This document shows positions 45,193 through 56,420 of a DNA stretch of 64,000 nt, in pieces (positions within the stretch are counted from its first letter, which is position 1; each line of letters starts with the position of its first letter). A model generated the notes under the pieces. The model was not told the origin of the DNA and made no database searches. It worked only from the letters and a program-made list of their open reading frames with translations. The stretch is from Cenococcum geophilum 1.58 (lineage: Eukaryota > Ascomycota > Dothideomycetes > Gloniales > Gloniaceae), in the NCBI GenBank assembly GCA_001692895.1, contig KV748193.1:992001-1056000 (forward strand). The letters run 5' to 3'. A program made the position numbers and the translations under genes.

Positions 45193-46212
45193 GGTTAGGC
45201 CAATTGCTAGGTGGTATAGTAGGTAGAGGCTCGCCAAGGCCTACACGCATACTACGAGTCGTAAAGCTCTTCAAAATATATACATTTTATGCTTTTATTT
45301 TTCTTCATATCCAGATTTAATTGGTAAATAGTTATCGCATAGGTTCTAGAATAACCTTAAATTACGCTAACTATGCCTATATAACGTCGCCAAAAGATCC
45401 ACTTAATAAGTGTATATTTGGTAGTTAAATAATATTTTATAATTAAGTATAAGGCATTTTGCAGAGCTCTCGTAAGCTCCTTTATAGTGTTAATTTTACT
45501 TAAAAATCGCCCAATTAGGCTTAGCTTAGGGGCTATTGCGAACTTTAAAAAAATTTCATTTATCCTTTCTTACCTACCGCCTTTATATATGACTTAATTA
45601 GATCCTTAATAATATGCGCGCCTTTTCTATAAGTTCTAAATATATATTTAACTCTACTGCTAGCTTAAATCTAATACTAGTAACAGTAATATCGTCCGCG
45701 CCTACCTCCGCGCCCACCTCCACGCCTATAGCTCCCTTACCTTTTACCGATACTCCTATAAACGAAGACTATAACGCTAGCTAAGCAGTTGTTTCCTTCT
45801 TAGTTATAGTAAAGCCTACCTTTACTAAGTATCTAGAAGAAACTTAGAACGTCTCTATAAAGCGCATTACCTAGGAAAAATATAACGATATTATTTCCTA
45901 GCTTACTAATCTAGGTTATAAAGCTCTCTTATAGGCCGAACGCAACGCTAAATTAAAGGCTAAGAGCCGCTGGTTTATATAGGAATAAGGTAAAGAGTAT
46001 ATACGCGGCCTTTAAAGGCAGCTAATTCGCTTATCTAACCGTAGCTTAAAGGTTATTCCTAAGCTAGAAATATATAATACCATCGTTTAGTAATATAAGG
46101 AGCTTTACTACGTAGGGCAAAAGAAGATATATAGTACGCTTGCGGCCAATTAATACGGTATACAGCTAGTGGAAGTTATTTAGCTTCTAGAATACTGCTA
46201 GGTATATATTAA

Positions 46213-46268
46213 GTAAGTTTAACTTTTTATAAAATTGTTAGTTGTATATAACACTAATATTTTCGTAG
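46213..46268 (+). other. Predicted spliceosomal intron in the integrase gene
   Basis: Donor GTAAGT, branch-like CACTAAT and acceptor TTCGTAG give 56 nt. Removing it joins the zinc-binding motif to the rve core in the same frame; without splicing the frame shifts. Confidence 0.7.
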
Positions 46269-47035
46269 GAGCGCTCCTAACGCTATACGGCTACCGCTTA
46301 ATATAATTATCTTTAGGGCTCCTTTTAATCGTATCTAGGGCGATCTTATTAATATACGCAATAAGGCCAACGGCGAATACAAATGGATTCTACAGATACG
46401 CGATTACTTTAGTAAATACTGCACCCTCTACCCCCTTAAGCAGAAGACCGCTAAGTAAGTCGCTGTAGCTGTGCTCTAATGGATACATTATTATATTTAC
46501 CTATGTATTTAGTAGAGCAATAACGGCTCAGAATTTAAAGGCGCCCTTCTTATACTACTTCGGCGTTATGGAATTAAGGTAATTAATAGCTAGCTACAAT
46601 ACCCCTAATCGCAAGGCCTTATAGAGTAAGCCAACGGTTATATAAAGAAGAAGCTTTATACAGTAAAGCGACTCTTAGGAACTTCGCGATAGGTAGCAGC
46701 TTGCCCAATTATTATAGCCTTAATTAATCGCACCTACTATGAATTAATTGGCTGTATACCTTTCTACTGCCTCTATAGGAGAGATCCTTAGCTATCTACT
46801 TTAGTGGCGCCTAGCCACCGGGCTACTGTAAAGCCTTTACTAGAAGTTACTAACACCTCTAAAGCTAAGGAGGAAGAGGATCTTAATGGCAATAAGGAAG
46901 TTCTCGGCCCTTTACTAGATAAGAACGGTAATAGGTAATAGGCAGCTAAGTAAGAGCGTAAGGACAATAAATATTCTAATAAGGAACTAAACGGCAGCTA
47001 GAGCTCGGTTGCGGCCGAATATAAAGATAAGGAGA

Positions 47036-47116
47036 ATGAGGATTAATTAAAAGATGAGGAGAATAATGGTTAATTAGAAGATAAGGAGAATAAGGGTTAA
47101 TTAGAAGATAATATGC
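47036..47116 (+). repeat. 27-bp coding repeat, three copies
   Basis: GATAAGGAGAAT-type units encode Asp/Glu-Lys-Glu-Asn nonapeptides (D-K-E-N-K-G-stop-L-E) in the acidic linker of the integrase gene. The TAA in each unit fits a former Gln. Confidence 0.75.
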
Positions 47117-48880
47117 AGAGGCTAAGGACTCCTTTAAACCCTATTTTATCTAACGACGATTAGACCTTTAAAGGCTACTCACTAATCTTAAGTTAATATC
47201 GCGAGATTACGGAGGCTATACAGTCGTTAAAATTAAGTAGATTTAGGCAGCCTCCGCCTCTACTAAAAGGCTTTCCTATACTAAGCTAAGACGTCTAGAT
47301 GCAATTAATAAGAGAAGAGTTTACTAAATTAAATAGACAGATTATAGCTAACGCCGCTGCTAGAGCTCTATAGCAAGCTAAGTTTAATCTTAATATTAAA
47401 AGAAGGTAGTAATCTATCTATTAGCAGGAGGAGTTATATCTAGATAACTGGATTAAAGATCTAGAAGATACTTTTTATATACTAGGAGGCTCCTTTATAG
47501 ATAATCTTACTATAAGGGTTAAAGATTTACGCGTATAGCTCTACCGCATAGCTAGTGGAGTAGGCCTGCCACCTATGGATTTTAATAAGTACTATAACGT
47601 CGCCACACCTTCTTACCGGCGTAAGTTAATTCTGGCTTTAAAGGACTCTAACTACCCTATTTACTTTATACCACTATAGCGAGAGCTTGTATAGCAGGTG
47701 CGTAAGAGACTTAAGGAATATTAGAAGGAACTATAATCGCAATAGCTACAGATTCCCTTATAACGTTTAGATTCCTCTACTTATAATTTATTAGATTTAT
47801 ATAAAAGAGTTTAATAATAAGCTACTTACTCCCGTGAACAAATAAAGAAGAAGTATAGTAGGTAATACTATGTTACCGAATTTAATATAGGTAACGTCGT
47901 CCTTTTTGGAATTCCTAAAAAGCTTTAACGTAGTACTAAAGTCTTCCGTATACCCGGCCGCATATATAAGATTTAAAATTACGGCTACTTTAAGGTTCGT
48001 ACTTAGTACGGAATCGTTAAGGAGCTCTTCCTAGGTAACGAGCTTATTAAGCCGCTAGAGACCTATAATACTCGCCTTAATATAAGTATTAGTACAATTC
48101 TACCGCTCTCTATAGTAGTTAAAGCCTATTTAATAACTGCGCGGCCTACCTACTGTAGGTATAGGCGAGGATGTAGTAATTAATAATGTAGCTGTTAAAA
48201 AGGAAATATAGAATATTCTTTCTACTGCTATAGAGGGGGGCCTTATATAAATTAACCGACGGAGGACTCCCTAGGCGAGCCTCTAGTAAGAGCTTATAGA
48301 AGGCTTGCTAGTACTTAGATTAACTCTTAAATAAAGTAAGCCTAACGGGGGACTCTACCATAAAGTTCAATATAGCCTTAATTAATAATAGTAGATAAGG
48401 AAGATAATTAATTAAGCTAGGAGAATAGGGGTAGTAAGGTTAGTATAGCTAGGAGAGGTTTATATCGCGGACGCGCTAAACCTAATTAGGTAATTAGACT
48501 ATGACTAGTAAAACCTTAGAGAGCCCGGTTTTTAATAGATCTTGGTAAAATTAAAACTTTACGTAATTTGCAAATTTTGGTATTAGGGAACGCGATTAAC
48601 TACCCCCTACCTAATTAGCTTCTACCACTTATAGCCTATATCTATAATACGGAAATGCCTTTAAATATACTTATTAAGCATAGCGTAACCTACTTTAGAT
48701 AGAATCTAATAGTGTTGTGGTGGTTAAGGGGGGGTAGTAAAATTTAATCTCTAGAGCAATAGAAAATCTCATTAGAAAATCAAAATTATATATTTTTATA
48801 CTAGATATCGCGACTACACTCTACTAAATCTATATATTCATCGAGAAGTTAAAAAAAGCTCTATTAAATCTTAATATAGC

Positions 48881-49025
48881 TTTAAATCTTTTCTGGAATA
48901 AGATAAGCAGTCCGGAATAAGGTCGATTAAAGCGATATATAACTCATTCTGGAACAAGGACGACTTATTCCAAAATAAGGCAGAAATGTTCCGGAATATT
49001 GTATATACCGGTATCAGTCGGAACA
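48881..49025 (-). repeat. Right TIR of the integrase-type transposon
   Basis: The reverse complement begins TGTTCCGACTGATACC and matches 45046-45192. ACTAT follows. Confidence 0.85.
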
Positions 49026-49030
49026 ACTAT

Positions 49031-50159
49031 AGTGCTAATAGAACCCTTAAGGCCGTTTAAAGGAAATACTTTTAGGATAAAATATTAGAAGAGGTTAAGG
49101 ACTATATATTAAGATATAATACGTGCTAAAGGGTATAGATATTTAGATATTGCCTATACGGCGAGTTATTAGTGCTTCCTATTCTATAGGGACCTATATT
49201 AGAATTAATAATAGATTTTATAATAGGCTTACTCCTTACTAAAATAAAAACGGGAGAGGTTACTAACGCTATTTTAGTAATTATTAACAGATATACAAAG
49301 TTCTTAGGGTACTTTGCTGTTATAATAACGATTATAGTAACAGAGCTAGTAGACCTATTTTTGGAACGGTAGCTCTTATTTAGTATATTAAGGGGAATTG
49401 TATCTAATAAAGGTACTATATTTAATAACGCATTCTAGTCTTTATTCTATCTCTTATTAAAAATATAGCAAAGAATAAGTATCGCCTTTTACCTATAAAT
49501 AGATGGGCTAATAGAGCGTCTAAATGCGTTATTAGAACACTACCTCTGCTACTATATTAATTATTAACAGGATAATTAGATATTATGGTTAGCTTTAGTA
49601 TAATATATATATAATATAAGTATCTATAATAGCACAAAAATAACCCCTTATAAAGTATTGTTTGGGGTAAAAGTAAATAACCTTTAGAATATTAAGGATA
49701 TTATTTCTAAAAGGGAGGTATTAGTAGCGTCTAAGAGAATTAAGTAAATAAGAATTCGCAAAGAAAAACTTAAAAAGCACTTACTAGACGCCTAGGCCGT
49801 ATAAAAAAGGTACTATAACAAAAAATATATACTAAAAGAATTTGAGATAGGAGATAAAGTCTTACTATTTATAAAAAATTTTTTAAATAAAACGTATTAA
49901 GAAGAAGCTGGATTACTAGTAGCTTAGACCCTTTAAGATAATTAGAAAAACTAAAGGAAATTAAGCCTATAAATTAGAATTGCCAAAATTATACCTAATA
50001 TATCTTATATTTTATATTCCCTTACTAAAGCTATACTAGAGAAGAGATAGTGCGGAACCGCTACTATCTAGCGAAATTAATAGGGAACTAGAATAAAATA
50101 TAGAAGATATTTTAGACTAAAGATAGCGCTAAAAGAAGCGCGAATTTTTAGTTTATTAG
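49031..50159 (+). pseudogene. Gypsy3 integrase relic, second half
   Basis: The frame resumes after the second ACTAT copy. The integrase core shows I-I-D-F-I-I-G-L and I-V-S-N-K-G-T-I-F (Asp to Asn) at about 49395, then D-G-L-I-E-R-L-N-A-L and Y-K-V-L-F-G-V. The start of the chromodomain is at about 50100-50159, where the Copia element interrupts it; ATTAG (50155-50159) is the first duplication copy. Confidence 0.78.
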
Positions 50160-50447
50160 TGTTGGTATGCTTTAACAACGTGTAGAATATATATATCACA
50201 ATGATATATACTATACGGTGTTGTTAGTGGATTGTTTTCTTTTCTACTTACGACGCGCGTCACATATATATATTGGGCGCGTCCTGCTATATTCTGCTAT
50301 GTTCTGCCACCTCGCCATTAGCTTACTTACTACTAGCGTGTTAGCTATATCCTGCTATATTCTGCCATATTCTACTATTACACTATTAGTTCGCTTACTA
50401 CTAGCGTATTAGCTATCCTCGCGATATATCTAACGCTTCTAGCTATA
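50160..50447 (-). repeat. Copia 3' LTR
   Basis: TGTTGGTATG to TTCTAGCTATA (ACA mutated to ATA). It contains repeated TATATTCTGC and ACTAGCGTRTTAGC modules, and pairs with 61694-61981. Confidence 0.92.
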
Positions 50448-50559
50448 CTAGGAGTACTTTAGAAAATATAAAGAACTAGTAGGCTATAACTATATAGTCC
50501 GAGAAATCTATATATATACTTCTCCTTCCTTCCTTCCCTGCCCTATGCCTCTAAATTAA

Positions 50560-53500
50560 TGCTATTATTGGTAGAACGTTCTACCTATTCTACCATCTCC
50601 AACTTAATTCGGTTTGTATTAATAAGTCGCTTAAGGGCTAATAATAGTTTGCTTTTAGTTATAGCGTCCACAGGGTTACTATCTCCGTTAATCTACTTAA
50701 CTTTAGCTATTTTACGTCTTTTATATAACTAGCGTAGGTATATAATATTAATTATAAGTCTCTTCTCCTATATTGTTTCTAGCTTAATAAGGCATTTATA
50801 GATTAACTTAGAATTAGTATAAAGGATAAGCGGTAGGCTAATATTGAGTTATAGTTTAACTGTGGCCTTAATTGCAGCGCCGATATTAAAATTATAGGCT
50901 ATAGCATATAATTTAGAGGCTAGTACGCTTCTAGTGACTTTCTTACACTTAACTAAGGACTAGTAAACGATGTTCGCCTTATTTAATAAGTCTGCTAGTA
51001 CTAGGATATATCTAATTTATAATAAGAGGTCCTTATTATTTATAAATAAGGAATCGGTAAATATAAGTAGTTAAAGTATCTCTATATTAAGTTTAACAAA
51101 GCTTAAACCTCTTATTAAGTTTTTAATTTGCTACTAAATTCTCTTATTAAGTAGTTTTATGTCTTTTTTGTTAGGGTTAATTACCTAGGCAGTATAGGAT
51201 AAATTAAAAGAAGCTTTAGGCTGGTATATGGACGCAATATAAGCTCCTCTTGCTCGTTAGGCAACGTATTGGTCCTTAGGTATAAGTGCCGTATAAATAG
51301 TACCTCTAGAGCTAGTTGTTATAATAGCTTCCTTAATATTAATAAGGGTTAGGTTCTGGCATTAGCGCTCCTATATAAGTGTAATTGCATAGTCCTGTTG
51401 TTAAATAATGCCTCCGTTAAACTTAATTGGGTGCTCTAGTATAAGGTACTCGCGTTCCTTAGTTAAAAACTTTACTTTTTTAATCTTTTCTTATTCTAAA
51501 GCTGCAAAAACTAAATTGGCTAAGAAGAGGGTATTATTAGTTTAAAGGCTAACTATTCTAAAGCTTGTAGAATTATTAAAGTGGAGTAAGTAGGGGTTAT
51601 AAGTGGATTGGTTTATATTTAACTCCTTAGTATAGTAGTTATAATAGGTCTTAAACTAATAATTGCCTACTTCTAGGATGCCGTATAAAGGTCTAATAAC
51701 CTTAAGGATTATGCCTTATAAGACTCTAAGTGCTATACTAAGTTTAAGAGGTACTCGGATATAGAAGTCTTAATTTAGTTTTATAATTAACTAAACGTAG
51801 GCTTATAAGATGTTTTGTAAGTAAAGGTATATATCGTTAGTCTGGGTTATAGCCGTAATATAGAGAATAAGGCGTTGGCTGACTCGTTGAATTGTAGGTA
51901 ATTGGGTTAGTATAAGGTCTTTTTCTAGGTTATTATAGGCCTATATAACTAGTCTTAATTTCTTAAAAACCTTATTAGTACTGGGATTCTTAATTTTATC
52001 GACAAATCTAGAGTTAAATACTCTATTACCTTAAGGTATGTCCTTAATATTAACTAATTTAAAGACTCCTTTCTTAAGTAGTCCTTTGACCTCTTTTTAT
52101 TGTGAGGCTATAAACTAACTATTAGTCTTATTCTTATCTTATAAGTATATAGATATATTTACAGTACTAACTGTAATAGGATACTTGCGTAGTCTGCCTT
52201 GTCCTTACTTAACTAGTTAAGGTTCCTAAGGTAGTTCTATAATTAACTAAGGTAGTTTATTCTTGTTATTAGGTTATATATCCTCTATATCTCTAGGTTC
52301 TTACAAGTATAGTTTTATAACTATACTACGAAAGTTAACAGGGCCGTAGGGGAGTTATATAGTATAGGTCTTATTATTAATATTAAGTAGATTATAGGGA
52401 CCTAACTAGAAACCAGGCTGGCCTATAGGTCCTTCTCTCTATGCTAGTATAAGTAAGTTAAGTGGTAGGTTGTGAATTGCGGTTATTTTAGGGCCGTTAC
52501 GCATATTAAGAGCATCTACCACTTAATATTCGGCTTTAATCTTCTTAACTTCTTCTATAGCTTTCCTAAGGGCTATAGCTTGTTATATAACTATAGGGTT
52601 AGGTATATTAAATTCCACTATACACGGGTAAGCTTTAAATACTAGTAAGGTGGGTATAAGGCTATTAGGGCCTACTAAATCGTTAATCGCCTTAAAAGCC
52701 ATTTGTAGAGCTATGTCTTTATTAATGTTTGGTAGTTCTATGGTAATAATATGGTATATGCGGTAAAGGGGACCGTAATAGCGTTTTACTATTTTAATTA
52801 AGTTATAGGCTTTAACGGGTACGCTTTTTATAATCGTTTTAAATGTTATAGCGTACTGCTTAAATTCCTTACTTATAAAGTTCTTGCCTGTATTATATAT
52901 AATTATATTAGGAGGTCCTAAATATATATTAATCTAGCACATTCGTAGTATATCCTATATATGTTTAGCGCTAATGCTTTATAGCTATCTGCTAGCTTAA
53001 AATCGTGTTTTTTTATTAACGATGTGTAAAAGGGGTGCGCCGTTAATATACATAATATTAACCACGATTAAGTAGTTAAAATTAAAATTATTATATATTA
53101 TAAATCTAAATCTGCCGGGTGATTTTCCGTGTTTTTAATAATAACGGTAATAGTGTGTAAGATAGTCTAAGGTCTTACTGTTAACGTTATGTCCTAAGCG
53201 CTTAAGTACTTGCGTAAGGCGCTTAACTAAAGGGTAGCTAAAACGGCGATGTAGTTGTTTTAGTTCCACATTAGTTAAGTAGCAAGGGTTTTACTTAAAT
53301 AACTTAGTTAAATAAGTATATAGGGATGTATTCTAAAGCAGGAAAGGGTGGCCGAAATGACGTATAACTAGTACTATACTGCGAGATATAACTAGCAAGT
53401 TCTTTAAATTATTAAAATATACTTATAGGTAGTTTATATTTACTAAGTAAAGTAAAAATGGGGTATTAACCTTAATAATATAAAACTCGATTGTGCTAAT

Positions 53501-53600
53501 AGGGGTAGCTACTTTAGCTGATTTAATTAATGAGGTTAATCTAATACTAAATTATACGTTGACTATGCCTTGTATAGTTATATTAAGTTATACATTAGTA
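50560..53600 (-). pseudogene. Copia pol relic: integrase, RT, RNase H
   Basis: Read right to left. The integrase core at about 53020-53130 reads V-V-N-I-M-Y-I-N-G, with Asn where the first catalytic Asp is expected. The reverse transcriptase region shows L-Y-G-I-L-E-V-G-N-Y and L-stop-T-N-N-T-L-F-L-A-N at about 51500-51700, the DD pair replaced by NN. A Copia-type RNase H follows (I-T-T-S-S-R-G-T-I-Y, F-T-D-S, C-K-K-V-T-R-S-V-L-A-S) at 50800-51350. Gln/Trp codons are stops. Confidence 0.85.
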
Positions 53601-54704
53601 TTAAGTCTTTAAAATGCTAAGAACTAACTATATTCTGCTATCGAGCGTTTAGAGGCTTTTATATTAATTATAATACCTAGAAAGCGGTCTATAGTATAGC
53701 GGGACGTGATTGTGTTATAAGTAAATAGGTCTTTGTTAGTTACAAAAAGTGTTTATATAAAAGGAGTTACACTATCTGCAGTTATAACTAAATAACTAAA
53801 GGCCTTATTTGCTAGGTTAGCAGCTATAAGGGTTACTTCCTATTGCTTAACTTAACTAAAGGATATATAGAAGTAATTAATATGCAACTAATTATTCTGG
53901 TTAACTGTCTTAGTACTTATATTAATAGTTAGTGTATAAAAGACTTCTTTAAGCTCTTCTTCTAAGTTAGTACTATTATTGTCCTTATAGTCGGTAATGT
54001 ATTAATTAAGGCGTTAAGTAAAGTGATTATTAAACTTATTAAACTTGTCCTTATTAATACTTCTAAACTAAGCCTTCACCTCTTTTTATTCTTCCTTACT
54101 ATGCTTCTATAAGCGATAGTCCTCCTTATTATATATAAAGTAACGTAGTTTATATTAAGGAGGGAATTAAGGTTAATTATAATTACGATTTTGGTTATAG
54201 TTGTCTCTCCTTTTAAGGTATTGGCGGTCTATATAATAGGCTTAAACTTATTCTAAGTTCTGCTTTTTATAAGCTATAATTAAGGATTATAGTTTATTAA
54301 TAAGGGGGCCTAGTTTATCTAGTGGATTTAATACAGCAATTTAATATACGGGAATCCCCTAATAAGATATAATAAGCTTATTATAGAGGAATAGGACTCC
54401 TTATAGTTCTGAATTTAGTCTATGCTGTAGTTAAGAGAGTTTAGTAACTAGTATCTAAAGATATTAACTGGTTAATTTGTCCGTATTCTTTTATATAACT
54501 ATTTATAGTGATATTAAATTCCATTTATTAAGGCTTTTGCGTTTAGAACTAGGTCCTTTAAAGAAGCTATAAAGTAACTTATAAGCGTCCTTAAACGTAA
54601 GTATAGTAAGTCTAGCATTGTAGTAGTGATCTAAAGCTAGGCCTTGTAGCATAAGTAGGAGAGCCTTAAGGTAGGTATTAGGTGGAACGTTTACTCTATT
54701 ACAG

Positions 54705-55054
54705 TGTCACGGGACACCCCCGTAACACCTTGCACACGTCCACCTGTTTCCACCGACTTAGCAATTAGAGACTAACCGCGAAATGGCAATCTAATAGTAA
54801 TCTGATGGCAATCTAACGGCAATCTACGGCATTCTGCTATATTCTGCTAAGTTCTGCCAGGACCATAACCTAAACCCTATTCTACCTATATATGTATTAA
54901 CTAAGCAACCAAGTTAACAATATATGCCCTTTTTTCCCGTTTCCCTACCTTTTTTCCTTACGCAACGTCTTAACTTTATTACGTAGTTTATGTATATAGC
55001 TTAATAATACCTACTTCGCTATATATTATTACCGCTTGTGCTTACTCTGTAATA
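54705..55054 (+). repeat. Gypsy6 5' LTR
   Basis: TGTCACGGGACACCCCC to CTCTGTAATA. Its homologue is the mutated LTR at 5302. Confidence 0.92.
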
Positions 55055-55099
55055 CTACATTATATTAAAAACCTATACTACCCTCTAAAAATATAGAAC

Positions 55100-56420
55100 G
55101 ACCCTAAAGCCCCTATAACGGCCGACGCTATTATAGCTGCACTTTAAGAATAATTAGTAGGTATATAGAAGTCCTTTACGGACACCCTTATATAGTATTA
55201 AGCCACTTTAACTTGATAGTAAGCTGAATAAGAAGTATAACAATAACAATTAATTAAAGCACTTTAAGAAGAAGTCCGTATCCTTAAGATGCCTATATTA
55301 AGGCCCTAAGACTAAACGCTATCTTTAGAGATAAATACGCGGAACGTAAGCCCTAAATTAGTAGTAGTTACTTATCCTATAAAACCAACTACTGCACCAA
55401 AACAATCCAAGAAACTACTAGACCCCCTAGTATTCACTAGTAAACGATAAGAGCTTCGGTTATTCTTAAGCCGGCTTAAGAATAAGCTAACTAGTAATAC
55501 TAACCGCTACCTAACCAAAGCTAACCAACTCTATTACGCCCTAAGTTAACTAGGAGGAGATGTAGCTAACCTTATTAAACCTCTCTAACCAAACTTAGTA
55601 TAAAGCCTAGTTATACTTCTTAAAGCTATATACAGTAACCCGAACCGCTAAGCCACCGCTTAAAGAAAAATAAACCAAATAACTTAAGAAAAGAAAAGTT
55701 TCCTAGTATACTTCTCCGAATTTAACCGCTACGTAAAGGAAATAGGCTAGAATAACTCCGCACTAATTAACAGCCTTATTAAGTCCTTAAGCCCTAAACT
55801 AAAAACCTCCCTAATAGGCGTAGACCTCCTAGAAACTCTTAACGCCTATATAAACGTTATTAATAAACGGTATAATGATATACTACGCCTTACACTAAAG
55901 CCCGTTTATAGGTATAACACAATAACCCCGCAAACGTTTATTAAGTTATCGTCTTAACCCAAGCACCCCGACGCTTTAGATATTAACACTAGGACCCTAG
56001 GATACGCCCTATTAGGGTCCTTTAAACGAGAATAACGTATTAAGCTAGGCCTCTGCTTTAAATATGGAAGTGGCTCCTATCTCTTAAACTACTACTCCGT
56101 CCCTATGCCTTGAAATAATTTACAAACGGCTAGCACTAGCAGCCGTTCACCACATTAATCTTCCGGTTACCGTCCCCGATCTTTATTTAGTTCCACTTCT
56201 ATATCTAGTAAGCACTATTTATAAGGACAAAGCTATAGCCGACGTCCTATAAGAACCCTACCCCGATTACCTTTAAAAGAAAGGTCCTAGAGCTAAGTCG
56301 CTCTCTAGGACGGCTCTACTACAGGATCTCATTAAATATATTTAACGTCATAAACTCTAACTCTTGGGACCATAGCATAACTATTAACTATTATCTTTGG
56401 TAGAATGGTTAATAGGCTAA
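55100..56420 (+). pseudogene. Gypsy6 gag relic
   Basis: A plus-strand frame with TAA/TAG replacements. A CCHC knuckle at about 56052-56094 reads C-F-K-Tyr-G-S-G-S-Tyr-L-L-N-Tyr; the second Cys, the His and the last Cys are Tyr. The start codon is not evident. Confidence 0.7.

Larger units (their letters stand above)
45613..48255 (+). pseudogene. KRBA2-like rve integrase/transposase, RIP-mutated, one intron
   Basis: From ATG 45613 a Ser/Thr/Pro-rich start leads into a helical region. An H2C2-type zinc-binding motif follows, ending L-L-E-Y-C at about 46080-46200, with expected His as Tyr. A 56-nt intron follows, then the rve core. Its first Asp (G-D-L-I-N) is kept near 46340, the second is Asn in N-N-G-S-E-F (about 46525), and Glu is kept in Q-G-L-I-E (about 46620). 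Next come an acidic linker with 9-residue repeats, a long helical region, an SH3-like segment (I-G-N-V-V-L-F-G-I-P-K-K-L), and a Cys-rich tail, R-Y-R-R-G-C-S-N, C-S-C and C-Y-R-G-G, ending at 48255. Stops are all TAA/TAG. Confidence 0.8.
45046..49025 (+). mobile_element. DNA transposon with retroviral-type integrase, TSD ACTAT
   Basis: A 3980-bp element lies inside the Gypsy3 integrase region. ACTAT flanks it (45041-45045, 49026-49030). Its ends are TGT...ACA (TG is TA at the left by RIP), and its inverted repeats are about 145 bp. The single gene resembles KRBA2-type rve integrases, and the architecture is that of Ginger-like transposons: integrase-bearing but with TIRs and no reverse transcriptase or LTRs. 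A 5-bp duplication suits a retroviral integrase; Ginger elements are usually described with 4 bp. The family name is inferred. Confidence 0.82.

Noticed and set aside
50218..50412. 64-codon plus-strand open frame
   Set aside because: Lies wholly inside the Copia LTR and is made of its repeated TATATTCTGC modules.
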